Below, piece by piece: positions 1 to 5,462 of a stretch of 6,504 nt of DNA. How positions within the stretch are numbered: position 1 is the first letter of the stretch; the number at the start of each line of letters is the position of its first letter. The notes below the pieces were generated by a model. The model had not been told where the DNA came from and searched no databases. It saw nothing but the letters and a program-made list of their open reading frames with translations. The stretch covers positions 1 to 6,504 of the forward strand of contig SKHU01000077.1 in the NCBI GenBank assembly GCA_007116755.1. The letters are read 5' to 3'. This DNA is from Alphaproteobacteria bacterium (lineage in GTDB: Bacteria; Pseudomonadota; Alphaproteobacteria; Micavibrionales; CSBR16-224). The position numbers and the translations under genes were made by a program.

Positions 1-127
1 ACTTCCTTTCGTGATTTTTCTACAGAAACTTGTTCGTGAAACCGTAGTGTTCTAGAATTACTACAGAATACTTTTATAGTCTATACACAAAAAAAAGTTT
101 TTCAAAGGTTATCCTGCATCGATTTAC

Positions 128-156
128 TTGACATAATGCTAAGAATCATGTAAAAG
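128..156 (+). promoter_or_regulatory. Possible sigma-70 promoter for the J-domain operon
   Basis: A perfect -35 hexamer TTGACA (128-133) is followed after 17 bp by TAAAAG (151-156), a 4/6 match to TATAAT. The A8/T5 tracts at 89-102 lie about 25 bp upstream and could act as an UP-like or bent element. Transcription from here would give a leader of roughly 165 nt before the start codon at 327. A second, weaker candidate upstream is TTGTTC (30-35), 17 bp, TAGAAT (53-58). The choice is by eye only. Confidence 0.35.
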
Positions 157-308
157 AGTATAACAATATCAATGAAACCGCCGCCAAGCGGTGCGGGAAT
201 TGCTTTTGTGCAGTTGCAAAACCGTTGTATCGCGGCCATAATGTGCCGCAATGAACTTTAAGAGGTCGTAACGGTCGCACAAAATCGGCCGGTAAAAGAG
301 GAACGCAT

Positions 309-317
309 AAGGGGAAG
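309..317 (+). promoter_or_regulatory. Ribosome binding site of the J-domain gene
   Basis: The purine-rich run AAGGGGAAG ends 9 nt before the ATG at 327. It supports that start, which also places the J-domain signature directly at the N-terminus, as expected for this family. Confidence 0.6.
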
Positions 318-326
318 TTAAAGATA

Positions 327-1211
327 ATGCCGCAAAAATCTCCATACGAAATTCTGGGTGTATCGAAAAACGCCAGCGAAGCCGAAATCAAAACGGCTCA
401 CCGCAAGGCCATAACGAAATATCATGAAGATAAAGTCAATGCGCGTATCAAGCGTGAAGGCAAGGACGGTACGCCTGAAGGTGCGGAAATCCTGAAAGAT
501 GCCCAGCGGCAATCCACCCTGATCAACGGCGCGCACGAGATCCTGAAAAACAAGGAAACGCGCGAGATTTACGACAATTACGGCTATGACGGTCTGGCGC
601 GCCACAGAAACGGCGATGACCCGTCAGGCGCATCGGAACAGGGCGGTTATTTTGATTTCGGCAGCGCCAGTCGCGAATTCGGCGAAGAAGGCGATATAGA
701 GCTGAGCGACGACGAGTTGTTCGGTGATGAACTTGACAACAGAAAAGCGCGCCGCGACACCAAAGACGTACTGAAAAATGCCGGCAAGCGGCAGCAAAAC
801 CCGTTCAGCACATCGACAGGCACCAGCATTGATGATCTTTTGAATGAAGCCCGCGGTGTCAAGAAAAAGCCCGAACCGAAACCGTCCAAACCGAAAAACA
901 GCGGCGGAAGCGGCGGTTCAGGTCTGCTCGGTGATCTCGCCGGAAAAGCCGGCAGCATGTTCAACCGCGCCAAAGATAAAGCCAAAGAGACGGTGGACGA
1001 TCTGACGCATGACAACGACACCCCCGCAAACAGCGGCAATAATGCACAGATGGCCGAACGGTTGCGCGATGTGATGAACGAGTTGATCGAAACCGACGGA
1101 AAGCTCAGCAGCATGTCCCTGAAAGCCGTTGTCCGTGAATTGTCGGATATTGCCGACACGCTGGACGGCGACAAAAACCAGCCCGGTAAAAAACACGGTC
1201 TCGGCCGCTAA
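327..1211 (+). CDS. J-domain (DnaJ-like) protein with an HED in place of the HPD motif
   Basis: A 294-residue protein with an N-terminal J-domain (about residues 5-90): YEILGV at 7-12, basic helix II ending in KYHEDK (31-36), and the helix III/IV end with YDNYGYDGL (82-90). J-proteins dock on Hsp70 (DnaK) and trigger its ATPase through an invariant His-Pro-Asp triad; here it reads His33-Glu34-Asp35. The loop/helix III region (about 37-75) is longer than in E. coli DnaJ. The rest lacks the Gly/Phe region, the CxxCxGxG zinc fingers and the substrate-binding barrels of true DnaJ, so this is a class C J-protein. After the J-domain come an acidic stretch (119-137), a Lys/Pro and Gly/Ser linker (179-199), and a predicted helical C-terminus (240-280). 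No signal peptide or membrane segment is seen. The partner and client are unknown, and it may be a regulatory or degenerate J-protein. The next gene starts 6 bp downstream. Confidence 0.85.
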   Translation: MPQKSPYEILGVSKNASEAEIKTAHRKAITKYHEDKVNARIKREGKDGTPEGAEILKDAQRQSTLINGAHEILKNKETREIYDNYGYDGLARHRNGDDPSGASEQGGYFDFGSASREFGEEGDIELSDDELFGDELDNRKARRDTKDVLKNAGKRQQNPFSTSTGTSIDDLLNEARGVKKKPEPKPSKPKNSGGSGGSGLLGDLAGKAGSMFNRAKDKAKETVDDLTHDNDTPANSGNNAQMAERLRDVMNELIETDGKLSSMSLKAVVRELSDIADTLDGDKNQPGKKHGLGR

Positions 1212-1217
1212 TATCCG

Positions 1218-1547
1218 ATGCCTGCCGTTGTTCTCCGCTATCGCGTAACGGTCTATATTTCCCGCGACCGCGAGGAAGACTGGCGGCAATGGATGCTGGG
1301 CAAACACATCCCCGATGTCATGGCCACCGGATATTTCACAGACTGGCAGATGAGCGAAATTATCGGCAGCGGCAGCGCCGCGCCGGAGGGGAAAAACGGC
1401 TATGTGATCGAATACGCGGCAGCCTCCCCCGAAGATTACGAAACCTATCAGCGCGACTGCGCCCCCGCCCTGCAAAAAGAACATACGCAGCGCTATGCTG
1501 GAGATTTTGAAGCCACACGGGTTTTATTGACGGATTACGCCGCATAA
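1218..1547 (+). CDS. DUF4286 family small protein
   Basis: A 109-residue soluble protein that I recognise as DUF4286-like from its pattern: an N-terminal beta strand (VVLRYRVTVYI, 4-14), then W22, W25-M26, HIP (30-32), ATGYFTD (36-42), a second strand GYVIEY (61-66), and a C-terminal block with YETYQRDCAPALQKEH (74-89), RY (92-93), GDF (95-97). The small alpha/beta shape recalls ferredoxin-like dimeric folds, but no function is established and no catalytic motif stands out. The ATG lies 6 bp after the stop of the J-domain gene with no clear Shine-Dalgarno, so it is probably translated by coupling. Its last 13 bp overlap the 3' end of truA on the other strand. Confidence 0.82.
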   Translation: MPAVVLRYRVTVYISRDREEDWRQWMLGKHIPDVMATGYFTDWQMSEIIGSGSAAPEGKNGYVIEYAAASPEDYETYQRDCAPALQKEHTQRYAGDFEATRVLLTDYAA

Positions 1548-1549
1548 TC
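1533..1549. repeat. Near-palindromic tail-to-tail overlap of two genes
   Basis: GATTACGCCGCATAATC is an imperfect palindrome (GATTA/TAATC arms, one mismatched pair, central GC pairs). Both strands read Asp-Tyr-Ala-Ala-stop through it, forming the C-termini of the DUF4286 protein (+) and TruA (-). There is no intergenic space and no T-tract next to it, so it is not a usual intrinsic terminator. Confidence 0.6.
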
Positions 1550-2311
1550 GACACGCAGAAAATACAGCCCGTGCGCAGGCGCTGTTTCCGCAGCTTTGGT
1601 ACGATCGCAGGCCTCCAGCACCTCTTTGATTTTTTCCGGCGGCCATTTGCCGCGCCCGACCTTGACCAGACTGCCGGCAATATTGCGCACCTGATGATAC
1701 AGGAATGATTTTGCCTCGACCCGTATCGTGATGCGTTGCGCACCCGAAAATTCCTCCACCGTCTCCGTCACCGTGCAGGTCTCCAGCGTACGTATCGCGT
1801 TTTCCGCCTGACAGCCTGCGGCACGAAACGATGAAAAATCATGATGTCCGATCAGAAATGCCGCAGCTTCATTCATGGCCTGCACATCAAGAGGATGACG
1901 GATATGCCAGACCCGCCCCGTATCCAGTGCGGGCGGCGCGGTGCGCCCCGCCAGAATGCGGTATAAATAGCTGCGCTTTTGCGCTGAAAACCGCGCATGA
2001 AAATCCGGCGCAACAGCGCATGCCTCCAGCACGGAAATTCCGTGCCGTCCGGCAGCGCGCAATTTGGCATTGATCGCATCGCGCACGGATTTTTCATCCA
2101 GTTCCTTGTCCAGATCAAAATGCGCAACCTGTCCTAACGCATGTACGCCCGCATCGGTACGCCCCGCCACGAAAAGGCGTACGGCTTCGCCCGAGAAGGC
2201 AAATACCGCCTCCTCCAGCGCCTGCTGCACTGTCATATCCTGTGCCTGCCGCTGCCATCCGGCATAGCACGCCCCGTCATATTCAACGGTTATTTTCCAG
2301 CGCTGCGTCAT
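1535..2311 (-). CDS. truA: tRNA pseudouridine(38-40) synthase TruA
   Basis: A 258-residue enzyme, close to the usual TruA length (about 245-270). TruA isomerises uridines 38, 39 and 40 in the anticodon arm of many tRNAs to pseudouridine in the cytoplasm. Family marks are in order: the N-terminal strand ITVEYDGACYAGWQRQ (7-22), the catalytic motif GRTDAGVHALGQVAHF (50-65) with catalytic Asp53, RSYLYRI (113-119) with the conserved active-site Tyr, HHDFSSFRA (156-164), the FLYHQVRNIAGSLVKVG helix (203-219), and the closing APAHGLYFLRVDY (244-256). All key residues are present. It begins 11 bp after the popZ stop on the same strand, so cotranscription with popZ is likely, although no clear Shine-Dalgarno is seen. 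The 3' end overlaps the convergent DUF4286 gene by 13 bp. Confidence 0.97.
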   Translation of the reverse strand: MTQRWKITVEYDGACYAGWQRQAQDMTVQQALEEAVFAFSGEAVRLFVAGRTDAGVHALGQVAHFDLDKELDEKSVRDAINAKLRAAGRHGISVLEACAVAPDFHARFSAQKRSYLYRILAGRTAPPALDTGRVWHIRHPLDVQAMNEAAAFLIGHHDFSSFRAAGCQAENAIRTLETCTVTETVEEFSGAQRITIRVEAKSFLYHQVRNIAGSLVKVGRGKWPPEKIKEVLEACDRTKAAETAPAHGLYFLRVDYAA

Positions 2312-2322
2312 AGATCAAAAAT

Positions 2323-2928
2323 TTATTTTCGGGAACGTTCGGAAATCTTTTTCAACTCGCGCTCGACCAACTCCTCGACCAAAGAGGGAAGACGGCGGTC
2401 AAGCCATTCTTTGAGCATCGGCCGCAAAAGCTCGCGCGTGATATGTTCCAGCGTCACGCCGCCCGCCGGTGCAATCCCGCTTGCGCGGTGCTCCTCGACA
2501 AAGGCGTTTTCGGCCAGTTTCGCAAAAGCGCCGACAGCCTGATCTTCTGTATTTTCGGAAATGATTCTGTCATCGTCTCCGCTATCGGCAAAAGCGCCGA
2601 GATCGTCATCTTCCTCCTGCGGCCGCAGATCAACCTCGCCGCCGGAATCCCCCTCCTCAACAACATCGTGCAGTTCCAGAACATCGCCGTCATCCGTATT
2701 ATTACGGCGCTCGTCTTCGATGTCACCGGGAGTGTAATCATCTTCTTCGGCCGGCATATCGATATCGGCGGCGGTGTCTGAATCTTCATCCTCCCCCGTC
2801 AATACGACCTCATCGCCCTCTTCCGCTTCCTCATCTTCTTCGGAAATGATCTGACGGATTGATACAAGGATTTCCTCAATCGACGGCTGCTGGTCGTCCG
2901 CCTCCTGATCTTTTTTCTTTTCTGCCAT
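2323..2928 (-). CDS. popZ: PopZ-type polar organizing protein (DUF2497)
   Basis: A 201-residue acidic protein with PopZ architecture. The N-terminal helix PSIEEILVSIRQIISEE (15-31) matches the partner-binding helix of Caulobacter PopZ, and the C-terminus TLEHITRELLRPMLKEWLD (159-177) through LVEELVERELKKI (183-195) matches the oligomerising helices. Between them lies a long disordered Asp/Glu-rich linker (about 32-125), followed by a short helix (about 132-146). In Caulobacter, PopZ self-assembles into a polar matrix that binds ParB-parS and recruits cell-cycle kinases; the same role is inferred here. The protein is longer than Caulobacter PopZ (177 residues), and its linker is richer in acid and poorer in proline. 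The start at 2928 is supported by the conserved N-terminus, though the Shine-Dalgarno is weak. A promoter candidate lies just upstream and truA follows by 11 bp. In Caulobacter the popZ neighbour is valS, which is not here. Confidence 0.9.
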   Translation of the reverse strand: MAEKKKDQEADDQQPSIEEILVSIRQIISEEDEEAEEGDEVVLTGEDEDSDTAADIDMPAEEDDYTPGDIEDERRNNTDDGDVLELHDVVEEGDSGGEVDLRPQEEDDDLGAFADSGDDDRIISENTEDQAVGAFAKLAENAFVEEHRASGIAPAGGVTLEHITRELLRPMLKEWLDRRLPSLVEELVERELKKISERSRK

Positions 2929-3004
2929 AGTCTTGCGCGCTTATCTTAAAATACTGTTTCCGTTCCGTTCAATATAGCCTATTTTCTTTTCCGGTCAAAA
3001 CCTT
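2929..3004 (-). other. Intergenic spacer between the luxR-type gene and popZ
   Basis: This 76-bp AT-rich gap holds the putative popZ promoter. I see no GC-rich stem followed by a T-run that would clearly end the upstream amn-luxR transcript, so read-through into popZ is possible. Confidence 0.5.
2971..2998 (-). promoter_or_regulatory. Putative sigma-70 promoter of popZ-truA
   Basis: On the minus strand TTGACC (2998-2993, 5/6 match to TTGACA) is followed by a 16-bp spacer and TATATT (2976-2971, 5/6 match to TATAAT). Initiation near 2964 would leave a leader of about 35 nt before the popZ ATG. It is the best-looking promoter in the window and suggests that popZ can be transcribed independently of amn-luxR. 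Confidence 0.5.
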
Positions 3005-3793
3005 TTACAACTGTATCAGGCCAAGCCGCACCGCCTGCATCACCGCATAGACCCGCGAGGAGGTGTTGAACTTCCGCATGACATTGCGCAAATGGAACAA
3101 AACCCCCGCCTCGGACAGGCTCAGAATAACGCCGATCTCCCATGTGGTTTTGCCCTGCGCACACCATTTTAAAATCTCTTTTTCCCTTTCCGTCAGGACA
3201 ATCTGCTCTTCGCCGGAGATCCCCTCCCGCTGTTCCAAAGCGGTATAGGCCGCATAAAACTGCTGACAGGCGGCATTGACCAGCGCCATTGTATCGCGGG
3301 AAATTTCACGCTCCTTTCCGCTGCAAGCCGCACCGATTCCGGCAACAGCCCCCAAAGGACCACGCAACGGCACGGCAATGCCCTGATGCAACCCCGCTTC
3401 TTTCGCCTCGTTCATGCATTTTTTCTGTACGGGAGAAAGCTGCATTTCGCCTTCCAGAAAAGACCATGTAAACGGCCCCGGTGCCGTTACGACATAGTGA
3501 CGCACCGGATCAATATCCTCATAGACGTGTTCCGCATAATATTCCATCCAGTCGCGGGGATAGTTGCGCATAATGCCGTGACCGGCCTCGCGTCCCAGCG
3601 CAGGGTGGTCGGTCATCAGGCTGAACAGCACACGGTCAAAGCCGTAATGCGCCATGACGTTTTCCAGCAGGGAAAACAGCTGTTCTGCATTTTCCGCACC
3701 GTTCGTCTTTTCAATAAACTCAATCAAATCCACGGCATTGCCTGCGCTTTCGTCTGGAGTCAAAACGAAGACACACCCTGCCCCGCACACCAT
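3005..3793 (-). CDS. LuxR-family regulator with an AHL (autoinducer) binding domain, solo
   Basis: A 262-residue protein with an N-terminal autoinducer-binding domain (about 25-185) and a C-terminal LuxR/GerE helix-turn-helix (about 198-260). All six classic pocket residues align without gaps, offset +25 from TraR numbering: W82 (W57), Y86 (Y61), D95 (D70), P96 (P71), W110 (W85), G138 (G113). An acyl-homoserine lactone or similar ligand is therefore plausible. The DNA-binding part starts LTEREKEILKWCAQGKT (200-216); its recognition segment SEAGVLFHLRN (227-237) has Gly and Leu where Thr and Lys are usual. The start is uncertain: the ATG at 3793 has no Shine-Dalgarno, while an in-frame GTG at 3733 has AGG 7 nt upstream and would give 242 residues, nearer the usual length. 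It follows amn by 28 bp, and no luxI-type synthase is in the window. Confidence 0.92.
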   Translation of the reverse strand: MVCGAGCVFVLTPDESAGNAVDLIEFIEKTNGAENAEQLFSLLENVMAHYGFDRVLFSLMTDHPALGREAGHGIMRNYPRDWMEYYAEHVYEDIDPVRHYVVTAPGPFTWSFLEGEMQLSPVQKKCMNEAKEAGLHQGIAVPLRGPLGAVAGIGAACSGKEREISRDTMALVNAACQQFYAAYTALEQREGISGEEQIVLTEREKEILKWCAQGKTTWEIGVILSLSEAGVLFHLRNVMRKFNTSSRVYAVMQAVRLGLIQL

Positions 3794-3821
3794 TTGTCAC
3801 AGATTTATTATCGGAAAGTTT

Positions 3822-5369
3822 TTACTGGAATGCAACTTCCGTAAAGCTGCGCAATTTACGGCTGTGCAAACGCTCTTTGCCCATGGCGCAAAGTTTTTCC
3901 ATTGCCAGAATGCCGATTTTCAGATGCTGGTCAACGCGCTCGCGGTAAAACTCGTCCGCCATACCGGGCAGCTTGAGCTGGCCGTGCAGCGGTTTATCCG
4001 ACACGCAAAGCAGCGTGCCGTAAGGCACACGAAAACGGAAACCGTTGGCGGCAATCGTCGCCGATTCCATATCCAGCGCAATCGCACGGCTCTGGCTGAA
4101 ATTCCACATCAACTGATTCTGGTCGTGCAATTCCCAGTTGCGGTCATTGACGGAAGCCACCGTACCGGTGCGCATCATTTTCTTGAATTCGTAATCTTCC
4201 AGCCCTGTGACATCCATCATCGCCGCCGCCAGCGCCACCTGCATCTCGGACAGCGCCGGAATCGGCACACTGAGCGGCAGCACGTCATCCAATATCGCAT
4301 CCTCGCGGATATAGGCATGTGCCAGAACGTAATCTCCCAGCTGCTGCGAATTACGCAACCCCGCACAATGCCCCAGCATCAGCCACGCATGCGGCCGCAG
4401 CACGGCGACATGGTCGGTAATATTCTTGGCATTCGACGGACCGACACCGATATTGATCATCGTGATTCCCGACCCGTTCGCCTTTTTCAAATGATAGGCG
4501 GGCATTTGCGGAATACGGTTCATATTGCCGCCCTCGATACGCGGAAAACCCTCCGCATTCATGCCGCCTTTCAGATTGGCGTTATGGGTGGTTTTGTTGC
4601 CCGGCTCGACAAATGCCGTATAGGCACTGCGGCTTTTTGCCAGTTCCGGCTCTTCCGTATGCGCCATAAGCCGCATGCCGTGGCGGACAAACTCATCAAT
4701 ATAAAACTGGTAATTTGTATAAATAACGAAATTCTGAAAATGTTCGGCAGATGTGCCTGTGTAATGTTTCAGACGCTGCAGGCTGACATCGACACGCGGC
4801 GCGGTAAACAGTGCCAGCGGCTGCGCCCCGCTCCCGACCCCCTCGCGCAGATGGATGCCATCGGCGATTCTATCATCTATCACATTCAGATCGGGCAGGT
4901 CGAACAAGGCCGGCAGGGCTTCCAGCTTTTCGGCGCTGAGTTGCCCTTCCAGATAGAAATCCTCCCCCAATGCGAAATGCAGGGGAATCGGTATCGTGCT
5001 GACACCGATTTCAATCCGCGCATCGCTGTGGTTTTCGCACAGCAAGGCCAGTTGTTCGCGATAGTAATGATCGAAAATATCCGGCCGCGTCACCGTCGTT
5101 TCATAAACACCGGGCTGCGTCACAAAACCGTAGGACAAGCGCCTGTCCACAGAAGGCATCACATTTGTTTTAAACCGGATATAGGGATAACAGGCCGCCA
5201 CATGGTCGGACGAAAAAGAATCCTTACAGCAGAAACGCTCGAAACATTCGCGCAGATAGGCAACGTGACGGTCGTAAATCTCGCGAATACGTTGCACAGC
5301 CTTGGCCGGATCGCGGAAGGTTTTGCTGCCGCGGCCGGGTTTGATAGGCTGTAATGCTTTGATCGACAT
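3822..5369 (-). CDS. amn: AMP nucleosidase
   Basis: A 515-residue enzyme of the Amn family (E. coli Amn is 484). It hydrolyses AMP to adenine and ribose 5-phosphate in the cytoplasm, feeding purine salvage and limiting AMP. The N-terminal AMP-nucleosidase domain (about 15-185) includes YPYIRFKTNV (61-70) and IPIPLHFALGED (126-137). The C-terminal nucleoside-phosphorylase-like domain contains INIGVGPSNAKNITDH (305-320), LRPHAWLMLGHCAGLRNSQQ (324-343), LGDYVLAHAYIRED (344-357), the nucleoside-binding ALDMES (431-436), and CVSDKPLHG (455-463) with the expected catalytic Asp458. The ATG at 5369 is chosen because AGGG lies 7 nt upstream. The frame stays open upstream to 5441, but that extension is unlike the family. 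luxR follows after 28 bp. Confidence 0.95.
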   Translation of the reverse strand: MSIKALQPIKPGRGSKTFRDPAKAVQRIREIYDRHVAYLRECFERFCCKDSFSSDHVAACYPYIRFKTNVMPSVDRRLSYGFVTQPGVYETTVTRPDIFDHYYREQLALLCENHSDARIEIGVSTIPIPLHFALGEDFYLEGQLSAEKLEALPALFDLPDLNVIDDRIADGIHLREGVGSGAQPLALFTAPRVDVSLQRLKHYTGTSAEHFQNFVIYTNYQFYIDEFVRHGMRLMAHTEEPELAKSRSAYTAFVEPGNKTTHNANLKGGMNAEGFPRIEGGNMNRIPQMPAYHLKKANGSGITMINIGVGPSNAKNITDHVAVLRPHAWLMLGHCAGLRNSQQLGDYVLAHAYIREDAILDDVLPLSVPIPALSEMQVALAAAMMDVTGLEDYEFKKMMRTGTVASVNDRNWELHDQNQLMWNFSQSRAIALDMESATIAANGFRFRVPYGTLLCVSDKPLHGQLKLPGMADEFYRERVDQHLKIGILAMEKLCAMGKERLHSRKLRSFTEVAFQ

Positions 5370-5376
5370 AAAAATA

Positions 5377-5380
5377 CCCT
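5377..5380 (-). promoter_or_regulatory. Ribosome binding site of amn
   Basis: AGGG on the minus strand lies 7 nt before the ATG at 5369. It decides the amn start in favour of 5369 over in-frame ATGs at 5432 and 5441. Confidence 0.6.
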
Positions 5381-5403
5381 GAAAAAACAAGAATACTCCG
5401 AAT

Positions 5404-5419
5404 GCGCATGATACTGCGC
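5404..5419. repeat. Short dyad upstream of amn, possible operator
   Basis: GCGCA (5404-5408) and TGCGC (5415-5419) form a perfect 5-bp inverted repeat with a 6-bp centre. It lies just downstream of the -10-like TATGAT (5433-5428), where a repressor site or a small leader hairpin could be. It lacks the CT-N12-AG form of a lux box. Chance occurrence cannot be excluded. Confidence 0.25.
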
Positions 5420-5462
5420 CTGACCGGATCATAACACGCAATTGTTTAAATTTTCGTATATT

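Larger units (their letters stand above)
1..326. other. Non-coding upstream region of the J-domain gene
   Basis: No convincing gene lies here. The first ~170 bases are strongly AT-rich and contain an A8 tract (89-96) followed by T5 (98-102), an 8-bp palindrome TTCTAGAA (50-57), a TATAG/CTATA dyad (75-85), and two copies of CTACAGAA (20-27 and 61-68). From about 172 the composition turns GC-richer and coding-like. A 29-codon reading frame starts there (172-261), but it has no well-placed ribosome binding site and resembles no protein I know. A small hairpin (179-193, CAA loop) and a GCGGC/GCCGC pair (232-249) are visible. The likeliest reading is promoter plus a long leader for the downstream operon. 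The gene upstream of position 1 is not visible. Confidence 0.5.
5370..5462 (-). other. Intergenic spacer between ftsY and amn
   Basis: A 93-bp gap, AT-rich next to ftsY. It contains a -10-like TATGAT on the minus strand (5433-5428) without a good -35, and the dyad at 5404-5419. No hairpin plus T-run terminator for ftsY is evident, so ftsY transcripts may continue into amn. Confidence 0.45.

Noticed and set aside
109..117. DnaA-box-like TTATCCTGC in the AT-rich upstream region
   Set aside because: It matches the TTATCCACA consensus only in its first six bases and stands alone, with no cluster of boxes or origin-type neighbours.
647..1484. Two overlapping minus-strand frames (647-1174 and 918-1484) opposite the J-domain and DUF4286 genes
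   Set aside because: Both are antisense to better genes and of low complexity (Ser/Leu/Pro-rich or hydrophobic), without ribosome binding sites or recognisable families.
1476..1498. Possible minus-strand terminator for truA inside the DUF4286 gene
   Set aside because: A CATA/TATG stem with two inner GC pairs and a bulge precedes TTCTTTTT on the minus strand, but the stem is too short and weak to call.
3654..5354. A 566-codon open frame on the + strand opposite amn
   Set aside because: It is antisense to a well-supported amn gene and rich in His, Gln and Arg as expected from a shadow of GC-biased codons. It has no recognisable domain, and it runs through the end of luxR-amn without its own signals.
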